The notes beneath the pieces are model-generated. The model did no database searches, was not told where the DNA came from, and saw only the letters and a program-made list of their open reading frames with translations. DNA of 64,000 nt from Melieria omissa (Eukaryota; Arthropoda; Insecta; Diptera; Ulidiidae), in assembly GCA_963971225.1 (NCBI GenBank), contig OZ020269.1:83986450-84050449 (forward strand), in the 5' to 3' direction. Each line of letters begins with the position of its first letter. Positions within the stretch are counted from its first letter, which is position 1. Positions 24,401-33,076 of this stretch are shown one piece after another. A program made the position numbers and the translations under genes.

Positions 24401-27400
24401 TACGACCCGTTGGCTACTCTCTGAAATTCTTTCCAGTTGAGTTCGTATTCGTCTACAGTTGCAAGAAATTTGAAGAGCATGCAATTGAAATTGTATAAAA
24501 AATATAAAAATAATAAAAGTAAAAGTATAAAAAAGCGATTTATTGGCGTTTCCTCTTATAATCAAAAAAAACGCCGAACTCTTTTTGCTGTACTATATTT
24601 TGTTGTTTTATTAACTTGTTTATTTTTGGCTAATAAAATATTTGTGAACATTACTAAGTTTTCCGAAATCATGACAAGCAAGTTTTTAATGTCTAAAGAA
24701 ATATTTAGTGTAATTTGTTATTTCTAATGTTTAAATTCTGTCAGTCATCGCACCCAAGAAATTTCATTCAAATCACATTTACAACTTGTTACACTAATTT
24801 TAGCCACTAAATGCATTGTTTATCACATTAAATCAGTCATGTGTAAATGAAACATGCAAAGCAATGGCCCGAGCATTGTTCCGCTCAAATTTACCAAACC
24901 GAAAAGTTGTTTATAAAATATTTGAAAATTATTTGAAAAATTTCAAGCTTACCCAAGTCTAATGCAAAAATTCACATTAGCAGTAAAAGTCACGTACACA
25001 ACGTTGCGCATCATTACAGTCGCAAAAGAAATTCAAAAGGCTCTTATAATTCATATATATTGTCGTTTATTGCGGCTGCATTGCCGCCATGAGAATTTTT
25101 AGCCTCGGCAAACACGGCCCCAACTACAATTGCCAGGCAATGTAGGCGCACGTTGTTGCAGATAGTCACGTGTTGAGCATAAATTTGCGCACACTCGACA
25201 AGACACTCGAGCTTTATGCTGTGCCGAACATTTTGCTCTTAACTTACAAGCGGCACATGTGGCATCAGCGCAAATTTTCACTTTTATTGGTCCTTTCAAC
25301 CCAAATATGTTGCTGAGACTTTTATTAATTTCAACCTTCACTGTGTTGTTTGCATCTTTCAGATTACACCGTTGGGCAAGAAACGTGTGCTCGCCTCGGC
25401 CAGCATAAATATGCGCAAATATGCCAGTATCGAGTCGACGCAGCAAAGCTTTACGTTGGGTCTCAAGCCGGTATCGCGTAAAATTACCGCCGCCGAATTG
25501 GAATTGACAATAAGTTGCGTATTCTTGCGCGAGGGCAAAGCAACGTGAGTACATTTTTTAATTGATACTTTAAAATGAAAATTAATAAATTCGTTCTTTT
25601 TATTCTTCTAGCGATGAGGACATGCAGAGCGTTGTGTCGCTTATGTCTGTCAACAATAATTGCGATGTTGCTCCGCTGGACGACTTGGAGGATATTCCCG
25701 ATCTGGAGAGTTCTGGTGATATTTCAGATCATTTGTTTGATTTCACACAACAGCTGGAACTGATGACAACCAGTCTGAACGGTTGCATTGATTTGACGCC
25801 ATTGAGTGGTGCGTACAAATGTTTCAAGCAATGTTTTGTCCAACTTGTCGTTTTGTTTATGGTTTCTGTTGATAGTTTAGTTTCATTTTGTGTTCATGTG
25901 GTAGCATTAATGTTGTGTCTACAAATGTTGTATACTGTAGATAGAAATTAGTTGGAAATGTTTTGTTTTCAATCAATAGTCTTTTGTTTTGAATCGTTAG
26001 TCTAATGTAGTTATTGTGAAAATATGTAGCGATTTAAAGTTAGTTGGATATATCAAATGGCATATGAGAATGTACAATGTTTGGTAGTTTAATTTTGTTT
26101 TATGAAACGTAAAATTGTTTAGCAGTAGATCGATTAGGGTTGGATTTTTGTAGGGATAATCAAATGACAAGCTAGTTGAGATTATGTTTGAGTAAACAAG
26201 TAGGAACGTAGTTGTTGATTGCATAAGAAATAAATATGACTCAACGCTTAGCGAAATTTTGTGACATATCATAGCTAAAATTCTATGCAATCGTATGTCG
26301 CATAGCGATATGATATTTAGTAGAGAAACAAAAGAGTTTGCAGCTGGGCCATGAGCAATCCGATAGAATAATTTAGGAGTTTAGTTGAGTAATTAATCCT
26401 TTGTGAACTTTGAAGGCAAACAAGTTCACTTCATTCTGCAAGAATTCTGGGCCATGAGCAATCCGATAGAATAATTTAGCAGTTTAGTTGAGTAATTAGT
26501 CCTTTGTGAACTTTGAAGGCACACAAGTTCACTTCATTCTGTAAGAATTCTTCTGAGTTCTTGCCCTTCTTCTCTTCTACCGCATAAAATAGATTTTCAG
26601 TTTTGTTGAAAATCATTAACGCAGTTGTTTCCTTAAAGCTTTCTTGCGAACTCAAAACTATAATATCAGTTCAAAAGTATCAGTATTCAAAAGTTCAATT
26701 AAAACTTAGTACTTCTCTTTAGCCCCTTAGCAGACCTTCTGTATTATTAAATGTTGTTGTGTTAAGATATTTTTCGTTCATAAGATCTTTTAATTTCATT
26801 AAACCGTAAATCGTCGCAATATTGTTAATTGTACAATTTGTCTTTTCTTTTTCACCCGATTTTTTCTCCTCTCAAATATCCAAAAACCACCGTCAATAAC
26901 CAAATTCATCCAACTATACTCAACTATGTGTATAACTCTAAACATTTATTGTTATCGTGTTGTGCTAATATATATGTTTGTGTTGTTGTTGATAATATAA
27001 CTGTCCCAACCCTCACCATCCAAACACACACACACACACACTTTATATCGTATGTGTGCCCATGTCTAGTACCTTCATTGTCCGAAGATCCAACTCCATT
27101 GGCCGAATATAATCGTTTAAATTTCGAATTCGAATCAGAAAAACAATTTTGCTTCGATGCCGCCGACGAGATGCTGAAGACACCGAGCGCTGCACAACCA
27201 CAACAACAACAACAGCAACAACAAAAGCAGCAACCAGAGCAGAATTTTGCCGAGGAGAAATCATCAGCAATGGCGCCAAAAGTTCCTGCGGTCACACCTG
27301 CCAAACAACAAACACAGCAACAACAACACTACACAGAACTTACCAAAAGCAAAATGGTCACCTCAACACCCATCAGCAAAACGTCGGAAAAGAAATCAAG

Positions 27401-30400
27401 CGATGAGGCTGAAAGTGCGCGTCGCAGCTTAAATTTCAAAACCATCGACGTAGCCAAACAAAATGGCGAGGTGACGAAAATCGGTGATGCCGAGAGCACA
27501 ACTAAGTCAGCGGAAATAACGCCTGCAGTGCAGCCAGTGCCCAAGGCGGCACCGGAGAAAAGCAAACCGCCAACAGTTGACAGCAAATCTACGACGGCGC
27601 TCACGATTAGCTCGCTGCTAACAACCACAAACACAACAACAGCAACACCAAACACTACGGATGAGAAAAGCAAATCGTCAGCGTTGAGTGCAGCAACGCC
27701 GAAGAGCACTGGCAGTGTACCGCCGCCGAAGCCGGCGCGTGCCGACATCAAACGCGCCGAACTGCAGCCCCTGAACTTGAAGAAGAACTACGAGAGCGAG
27801 CATAATAATAGCAGCAGCACCATCAACAACAACAACAACAGCGCCAGCAACAACAGTGTGTCGCAGAGCAATGGCTCCTTGAAGCCGGTGGAGAAGATCA
27901 TATTGAAGGAGAATACGCCCGGGCAGGATTTGCTCGAGTGGTGCAAGGAGGTGACCAAAGATTATCCCAACGTCAAAGTGACCAACCTGACTACCAGCTG
28001 GCGCAATGGCATGGCCTTCTGTGCCATTATAAACCACTTTGAGCCGGATCTGATGTGAGTTTTTGCTATTTTCCCGCCTCCAATACACGTTTTCATTGCT
28101 TTCATTGCTTTCCAATTGACAGCGACATGTCCAAATTGTCCGCGCACGATGTGGTCGGCAATTGTCGCACCGCATTCGATGCCGCCGAGTCGCTGGGCAT
28201 ACCGCGTGTCATCGAGCCACGTGACATGAGTCTGCTGGCGGTGCCGGACAAATTGGCCGTGATGACGTACCTGCATCAGTTGCGTGCGCACTTCACCGGC
28301 AAACAGCTGCAAATTGAACAAATTGGTGAGTCGAACGCCAATACATTTCGATTACGCAAACAATTCAATGGTTATTTCGCACAGGTCCCACTTCGGATGA
28401 ATCGAGTTATGTGATTGGCAATTACAAGTCGGACAACCTCTCGCAGAATCTGCTCAATTTGAGTCATTTGAAGGCGCAATTGCTGCACCAGAACTCACTG
28501 GACGACGACATACTCGGCACGGATGGCAACAACAAATCGCAGTTGTCGCCCACAGCCAAAAAGGATGTTAAGAATTTAATACTCTCCGGCTCGAAGAGCA
28601 TACTGGGGAAAGTGCTATCGCCCACCAAAGATAAAAACTCAATCAATGCGTCACAGCATGCGAATGTGCCCACGACTGCGGCAATGACGTCGGCCGTGAG
28701 TGGCGGCAATCAAACGCCACCGCCCGCCGCAGATGCAGAGCCGCCAAATTGCGTTGGTGTTGGTGCTTTAGGTGATGAGGAAAAAGCCAATAAAGTTGAG
28801 CAAGCGGAGCAGAAAACGCAACAGCCAGTGCCCACATCGCCCACTACGCTGGATCCAAATGCAGCCAATGTGAGTCTTGCAATGCGTCATAGCGCTTTTA
28901 CGTTGTTTCTGCTGGCTGCGCAATAGACAAATTTTAGCTGCTATTGTTGGCATTAAAGTTTTGCCGAGTTCCTTAGATAGTTGCTTCATTAAATTGTTCT
29001 TGTCCATGCAGTTAATGCTTAAGCTATGCATTGCAGCAAATGCCAGTTCGTTAAAATGTTGAAAATTCTGCTTTATTTTAAGCGTAATTTTTAATGAAAA
29101 TCTTAAGCACATTGACTTGGATTTATTTTTAATTTCGTTGTATATTTTCTGTAAATAGTTATGATTTTTGAAACCAATCATTCAAACAGAATGCTTCGTC
29201 AATAACAAATTTCGGCTTTCAGATTTCGGAAGTATGACTGAAGTATCAATAATTCCATAGTGATCTTCTTGTTTGTCACATATTTCAAAGGCGAAAGCCC
29301 ATTAGTATTGTAGATGGTATATATCTTTCGTGGCATTCTACTTTGAACGACAACATTTCTTGTCGTACATACTAAAGTGATTCAAGGAGCGCTTCATAAT
29401 TATAATAGTGAAAGTTTCAGTTGTTTTACACAACTACGCCGCCTAAAAAGCCTCTAAAGTTCATCTCTTTATGTAATCTAATTTGATTTTAGATTTTTTA
29501 GGTTTTTATTTGGTTTACGATTTACATTCGCGCGTTTTCCTTTATTCCGTTTGTATTTATTTCAAAGCCGTACAATGGCCGAAAGTGTAGCGTCCCAATG
29601 AAAATTCCTACGTCTAAACTGTTTCTGTAGGTTCACACATTCCATCGTGAAGCTTAGGAAGCATATTTTTGGCTCTTTTACAAGCATTTTTAATTTTATT
29701 TTCTTTTGTTTGGCTTTGTTTTTGTTTTATTGTTTCTTTTTCGGATTTAATGTTGATGCTGTTTAGCGCATTTTGTCGCGCCACAAGGAAATGAGCGAAA
29801 AAGCCAAAATGATGATTGAGAAATTGAAAATTTCCAATGGCATTGAGCGCAATGAAAACGATGTAAGTACAACCACAGCAGCGTACACAGCTTTGCTTGC
29901 TGTTATTTTTCGCTGTAGATAAAAACGATTTAAAAATAATAATAAATACTTTAAAATATTTTATTATCATTAACAAAAATTATATATTTTTTCACAAACA
30001 ATAATTGAGCAAAAATATCGAACTAATTTGCATGCATATGCACATAACAAAAATATCGAAATAATTTGCGTGCATTCCCCATTGCAGGAGGAGCGAAAGC
30101 AACGTTTGCGCGAACAGGCCCGACGTCTCATACTCGAGACGCGCACCAAGTCGGTGAACGGCAGCAATGGCAGCGCACTGAATTTGGATAGCCCTACCAC
30201 GCCCACAAAGCTGAAGCGCATGAACTTCTCACCCGAACGCACCATCTCGCCCATACACAACGGCATGGAAGACTATGGCGTCGGCGTTGGTGTTGGTGGC
30301 GGCTCGGGCAGTGGCAGCGGCTCGCCAAAGTTGTCGCTGTCGCCCGCTAAGAAAATCACACCGCCCCGCGATGTGGAGACGAGTAGCAATAAGACGAGTC

Positions 30401-33076
30401 CTAGTCATAGATTAAGTGAACGCTACAACGGTACTAGCAACAGCAGCCCGCTGCAGTCATTCAATGCCGTCATGGAGCGCATCTCACCAAAGAACGAGAA
30501 AAAGGTGCTGCGCCTTTTGGCTGAATTTAACAAAAAACCTTGTTTAACTTTTCATTGTTGTTATTAATTTGCAGGGCGACAAGTTGTCCTACATTGAATC
30601 GGAGCTGGAGGCGCTCGAACGCGAACAGGAGGCTATCGATCAGAAGGCCAGCAGTCTGGAGAAGAAACTGCGCGCTGTCATGGGCGGCAATCCAAGTAAT
30701 AATCGCACGCAACGCAACCCCTTCCTTAGATTGTTACGGAATAGCATTGGTGGTGGTGATAGTATAAGAATTAAGCTACTCGATATGGATAACGGTATTG
30801 AGCAGCTCTCGTGGACGCCGTCCGGCGAGACATCGCCGACCTCGTCCGCCTCGGGCTCGCCTACGTCCTCATCGCTGTCCAGCGATGAAGAGTTGGAACG
30901 ACACGAGGCGGCATTGGCGGGTCACAGGCGACGGCCGCGCAGCCAGCGAACGCACGGCCACGATCGGCCACGCTCGCAATCATGCATTGTCGACACGAAT
31001 GAAAATCATCATCGGCATAACTCATCGTCCATACATGCGCCCTTCTATAGTTTTCTGTTGTCCTCCAATAGTACAGCTACGCCTACCACAACCACAACTA
31101 CTGCTTCCTCGAATCATTCCTCCTGTGATAATCTCGCCAAAGTGCATCTGAATCCGGCGGCCGATGAAGTTGAAGGTCGGGCAGCGCGTCGCCAGCGGCG
31201 GCGACAAGAACGCAGCAGACGCTCGCGTAGTCGCAGTACGCACAATGGTGGTGGTAATGCTCGCTCAACTCCTGCAAGTTACGCTTAGCCCTGACACGCA
31301 ACGCGCAGCGCTCAAGCAACGCTCAAGTTTTTGTTCTGCCCCCGAAATTGTGTCCAAGGCAAATTGTGCGGCTGCTTTATTGCCAGAGGCGTTCAACGGC
31401 GTGCGCTCGCCGCTCACATTGCAATGCTTAAGCACGCGCACGCGCTTCTTACGCTGCTGTAGCTGCTGCTAAATGCAATTAACACGTTGCTCTTGGCATT
31501 GCGTTTTAGAGTTTGCCGCTGCTTTAAACATTAACCATTCATAACAACAGTAACAACAACAACAACGCATAACAAGCATTTTCACAAACATTGTACGCCG
31601 TAACATTGTATTGTAGTATTGTACAATTCGTATTGTTAAATAACATTTGAATGGCCGTCCAACACAATGCGTGCTCTAACATTTTGCCGCTTCACTCACA
31701 ACAGCGCCCACTAATCTCATGCGACATTGCCCTGCTACAATAACAAAACGCAAGCAGAGTTACATTTCTCTAATACATAGTCGATGTTTACATTTTCTGC
31801 ACAATAGTGTTGTACAAAGTTCTTATTACTAAGTGTTTTGGTTGTCCAATTTGCTGACTAGTTAGTAAAAAATGATTGGGATTTTAGTAAAAGCTTTTGC
31901 AAGACTTGGAATTGATGAAATGCAAATTTGAACGAGATAATTTGTTGACAATCGAAGAGAAAGTTGTGTTAAAAGATGTTGTTAAATATGTAATGACAAG
32001 AATATTCATTCAAAATTGAGTGAAAATAATGAAATTTATATAATTTTTCATAATTTTTTTATCTAATAATGTGATAAATAAGTAGTTGTAAATATAGTTT
32101 GACATTTGCCAGTTCAAGAGACTTAAAAGTATGCGAACAGTGGCACACGCAAGGAGGTTCAAACCCCCAAATATCTTTTTGTTACAACAGTTGCAGGCAG
32201 AAAAGATGGTTTCAAGTGGTATTGGGTACAAAACTTGTGCACGGAACCCATCAAAAATGAAATCCTGTATGCGCCACTGATGTGTTATTTGAATTAAATT
32301 TATATTTGTGGGGAGAAGAATGTAACTAAATCACATCACATTTGAAATTGATGTATCGTTTCACGATTTAGAATAAAAATATCATTCAACTTGTTAACTT
32401 TACTGAATAATTGCAACATTTGTGACTTATAAAAGCTTTTGCCAAAAATTTCAATTTGTTTTATAATTAAGTTTTCAAAAAATTGCATAGTTGTATATAT
32501 CACTAAGACTATATTCCTAAGAAATTTGAGCTCGAGTCATAATAATCTATTTTATACACAATACAGAAACTGAAGAAACGGAGGAACAACTACTCTCACA
32601 ATGGTTTACACTGGTGAACAAAAAAAACGCGTTGCTGCGGCGACAAATGCAGTTGAACATACTGTAAGAATTTTCTTCGCATAAAGTTCAATTTAAATTT
32701 AGATTCTATTGAATTTTAATCAAATATTAATTTTAATAATCGCAGCGAACAAGAAAGCGACTTGGAGCGCAAATACACCATGCTGAATCAGGAGCTACGC
32801 GCCGCCCAGTCAGTGGAGGACTGGCGCAAGACCGAGGCACAGCGTGAAAAGGAACGTTTGCTGCTCGAGGAGCTAGTAGCCATTGTCGATAAACGCGATC
32901 AACTGGTGCAACATTTGCATAATCAAGAGATTGCGTAAGTTTACAAAATCGATGCCGCAATGCTTTTATGAAATCGCATTATTCTTGCTTTTAGTATCGA
33001 GGACGATCATGAGATTGCACGCGAGCTGGAACAGGTCGACATTAGCGGCGGCAAAGAGAAGTGCGTCGTACAATAA
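15244..33076 (+). CDS. Ehbp1: EH domain-binding protein 1, twelve exons, 5' end missing
   Basis: Ehbp1 is a cytoplasmic adaptor that binds Rab8/Rab10-family GTPases and membranes, and links endosomes and secretory vesicles to actin. The exons are 15244-15451, 25363-25544, 25612-25808, 27070-28054, 28123-28325, 28385-28869, 29767-29862, 30088-30504, 30575-30695, 32567-32663, 32746-32934 and 32995-33076. All junctions are GT..AG and keep phase, giving 1,086 residues. The N-terminal C2 domain has VVWTRRSRR and [11 protein letters not shown]. The CH domain runs from about residue 490 to 590 ([20 protein letters not shown] to [11 protein letters not shown]). The bMERB domain (about 925-1086) has [11 protein letters not shown] and [14 protein letters not shown] and ends CVVQ, a CaaX prenylation box. 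About 35 N-terminal residues are missing; their exon was not found and may lie left of the window. The match to vertebrate and Drosophila EHBP1 is unmistakable. Confidence 0.95.
15452..16911. other. Ehbp1 intron, left part
   Basis: This begins a 9.9 kb intron (15452-25362). The stretch at 15680-16250 is GC-richer with open frames but no recognisable protein. No extra exon in a suitable phase could be supported. Confidence 0.4.
16916..18655. mobile_element. TTAA-flanked piggyBac-like element, non-autonomous
   Basis: TTAA sits at 16912-16915 and 18656-18659. The ends are inverted: CCCTTGTGTGCCCACCC on the left and, reverse-complemented, CTCTTGTGTGCGCACCC on the right. TTAA targets and CCC-starting ends are the mark of piggyBac elements. 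The perfect palindrome GGTCTGGCCAGACC occurs at 16934-16947, within 17123-17140 and within 18592-18613, so it is repeated below both ends. No transposase with the piggyBac DDD core is visible in the 1,740 bp. A short frame at about 17597-17710 follows an acceptor-like TGACAG and reads as charged, coding-like sequence; its origin is unknown. Confidence 0.78.
18660..19929. other. Ehbp1 intron stretch with an AAAG run
   Basis: It is AT-rich. The only clear structure is a short (AAAG)n run at about 19381-19400. No exon is supported. Confidence 0.4.
19930..20330 (+). repeat. dispersed repeat, copy B
   Basis: It is the partner of 4130-4440, in the same orientation and about 15.8 kb away. It shares TATGCCAGGATACTATAAAT and AGTAACTTCCCCAAATCTCA and extends a little further to the right. 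The element type is unknown. Confidence 0.65.
20331..21850. other. Ehbp1 intron stretch
   Basis: AT-rich noncoding sequence. A short inverted repeat (TTTTCCTCCCTG with CAGGGAGG-like sequence, near 21366-21395) may be a small hairpin. Nothing else is recognised. Confidence 0.35.
21851..22268. mobile_element. hAT-like MITE
   Basis: It starts CAGGGGCGTAGCCAGAAC and ends, reverse-complemented, CAGGAGGGTTGCCAATGG. These are diverged inverted ends with G-rich runs behind them, a type common in insect hAT MITEs. The flanking 8-mers CATTGGTG (21843-21850) and CATATGTG (22269-22276) agree at six positions, as expected for a decayed 8-bp duplication. It has no coding content. Confidence 0.55.
22281..22803. 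mobile_element. Tigger/pogo-like deletion derivative
   Basis: The 523-bp element is bounded by CACCAATACCTCGCTTTGCG and its reverse complement CGCAAAGTGAGGTATTGGTG (one mismatch). TA lies at 22279-22280 and 22804-22805. ATACCTCG-type ends are typical of Tigger elements in the pogo branch of Tc1/mariner. Further GCGTCG motifs sit below both ends. A short frame inside ends in MDSSDSD at about 22540-22563 and could be the last residues of a deleted transposase. It lies 12 bp from the hAT-like MITE. Confidence 0.78.
22806..25362. other. Ehbp1 intron, right part
   Basis: Low-GC noncoding DNA. It ends with a pyrimidine tract and CTTTCAG, the acceptor of the next C2 exon. No exon or repeat with clear limits is seen. 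Confidence 0.45.
25363..25544 (+). CDS. Ehbp1: Ehbp1 exon: C2 domain, second half
   Basis: It reads [20 protein letters not shown] to VFLREGKAT and completes the C2 fold. The donor is GTGAGT. The last two bases AC join C of the next exon to form Thr. Confidence 0.94.
25612..25808 (+). CDS. Ehbp1: Ehbp1 exon: post-C2 linker
   Basis: It reads [12 protein letters not shown] then an acidic stretch [14 protein letters not shown], matching the EHBP1 segment right after the C2 domain. The preceding intron is only 67 bp. The donor is GTGCGT. Confidence 0.93.
25809..26343. other. Ehbp1 intron, left part
   Basis: AT-rich intron sequence before the tandem duplication at 26344; nothing else is recognised. 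Confidence 0.5.
26344..26549. repeat. 103-bp tandem duplication
   Basis: Copy 1 is 26344-26446 and copy 2 is 26447-26549, each beginning CTGGGCCATGAGCAATCCG. I count about four substitutions between them, so the duplication is young compared with surrounding repeats. It lies wholly in an Ehbp1 intron and has no coding role. Confidence 0.9.
26550..27069. other. Ehbp1 intron end with a CA run
   Basis: It contains a (CA)n microsatellite at about 27024-27041 and the acceptor CATGTCTAG at 27061-27069. The frame stays open upstream of the acceptor, but only the part from 27070 matches the phase of the preceding exon. Confidence 0.55.
27070..28054 (+). CDS. Ehbp1: Ehbp1 exon: low-complexity linker and start of CH domain
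   Basis: The 985-bp exon encodes [18 protein letters not shown], a Gln-rich opa-type run at about 27200-27240, then Ser/Thr/Lys-rich disordered sequence. The CH domain then begins ([16 protein letters not shown] to INHFEPDL). The linker differs from vertebrate EHBP1, where this zone carries NPF motifs; I see none here. CH domains of this type associate with actin. The donor is GTGAGT. Confidence 0.94.
28123..28325 (+). CDS. Ehbp1: Ehbp1 exon: end of CH domain
   Basis: It reads [20 protein letters not shown] through [19 protein letters not shown], the second half of the CH fold. The intron before it is 68 bp, with acceptor TTGACAG and donor GTGAGT. Confidence 0.95.
28385..28869 (+). CDS. Ehbp1: Ehbp1 exon: linker after CH domain
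   Basis: It begins [18 protein letters not shown], like the conserved VGNYETD segment of vertebrate EHBP1, then continues as polar disordered sequence. The 59-bp intron before it ends CGCACAG. The donor GTGAGT follows Asn with no split codon. Confidence 0.9.
28870..29766. other. Ehbp1 intron
   Basis: A short open frame continues past 28869 to a stop at 28926, so read-through would end the protein early. The rest is AT-rich with no recognised feature. Confidence 0.5.
29767..29862 (+). CDS. Ehbp1: Ehbp1 small exon
   Basis: The 32-codon exon reads [20 protein letters not shown] and on to ENEND, a charged helical segment. The acceptor GTTTAG and donor GTAAGT are clean, and its length is a multiple of three, so it could be skipped without a frame change. 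Confidence 0.85.
30088..30504 (+). CDS. Ehbp1: Ehbp1 exon: charged helix and Ser/Gly-rich linker
   Basis: It begins [19 protein letters not shown], matching the RLRERARQLI helix of vertebrate EHBP1, followed by Gly/Ser-rich disorder. The donor was chosen as GTGCTG at 30505 because it gives phase 0 into the next exon and keeps the intron at 70 bp. It is a weak donor; reading on would add a short tail to a stop near 30567. Confidence 0.82.
30575..30695 (+). CDS. Ehbp1: Ehbp1 exon: start of bMERB domain
   Basis: It reads [18 protein letters not shown] to [13 protein letters not shown], the first bMERB helix, which pairs with later helices to bind Rab GTPases. The donor GTAATA at 30696 gives the phase needed for the exon at 32567. 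The frame also stays open through this donor; see the alternative C-terminus. Confidence 0.9.
30696..31288 (+). CDS. Ehbp1: candidate alternative Ehbp1 C-terminus (open intron)
   Basis: The reading frame continues from the bMERB exon for 197 codons to a stop at 31286-31288. It encodes [11 protein letters not shown], Ser-rich segments, then an Arg/Ser-rich end ([13 protein letters not shown]). Base composition and codon use look coding: it is GC-rich in an AT-rich gene and free of stops. If used, the protein would lose the rest of the bMERB domain and the CVVQ box but gain an NPF motif, which EH domains bind. It could instead be part of a longer alternative exon with an internal donor. No transcript evidence is available here. 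Confidence 0.55.
31289..32137. other. Ehbp1 intron or alternative 3' UTR
   Basis: Sequence after the alternative stop. It is GC-richer to about 31480, then AT-rich. If the alternative C-terminus is real, this is its 3' UTR. No other feature is seen. Confidence 0.4.
32138..32279. mobile_element. hAT-like MITE, copy 2
   Basis: The 142-bp unit starts CAGTGGCACACGCAAGG and ends, reverse-complemented, CAGTGGCGCATACAGGA. Its core GATGGTTTCAAGTGGTATTG matches copies at about 7580 and 48255. CAG-starting ends suggest hAT; the flanking 8-mers do not match well. It lies in an Ehbp1 intron. Confidence 0.6.
32567..32663 (+). CDS. Ehbp1: Ehbp1 exon: bMERB core
   Basis: It reads [20 protein letters not shown] through [12 protein letters not shown], the most conserved bMERB segment ([13 protein letters not shown] in vertebrates). 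The acceptor is ATACAG and the donor GTAAGA. It joins the previous exon as Pro-Lys-Thr. Confidence 0.94.
32746..32934 (+). CDS. Ehbp1: Ehbp1 exon: bMERB helices
   Basis: It reads [19 protein letters not shown] to [20 protein letters not shown], a long coiled-coil helix pair of the Rab-binding bMERB domain. The flanking introns are 82 and 60 bp. Confidence 0.95.
32995..33076 (+). CDS. Ehbp1: Ehbp1 last exon with CVVQ box
   Basis: It reads [15 protein letters not shown] and ends GGKEKCVVQ then TAA at 33074-33076. Cys-Val-Val-Gln is a CaaX box; Gln at the last position favours farnesylation. Vertebrate EHBP1 also ends in a CaaX box, supporting membrane anchoring as a conserved trait. Confidence 0.94.

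Noticed and set aside
25099..25554. 151-codon minus-strand frame over the Ehbp1 C2 exon
   Set aside because: It is the antisense shadow of the exon at 25363-25544 plus intron sequence.
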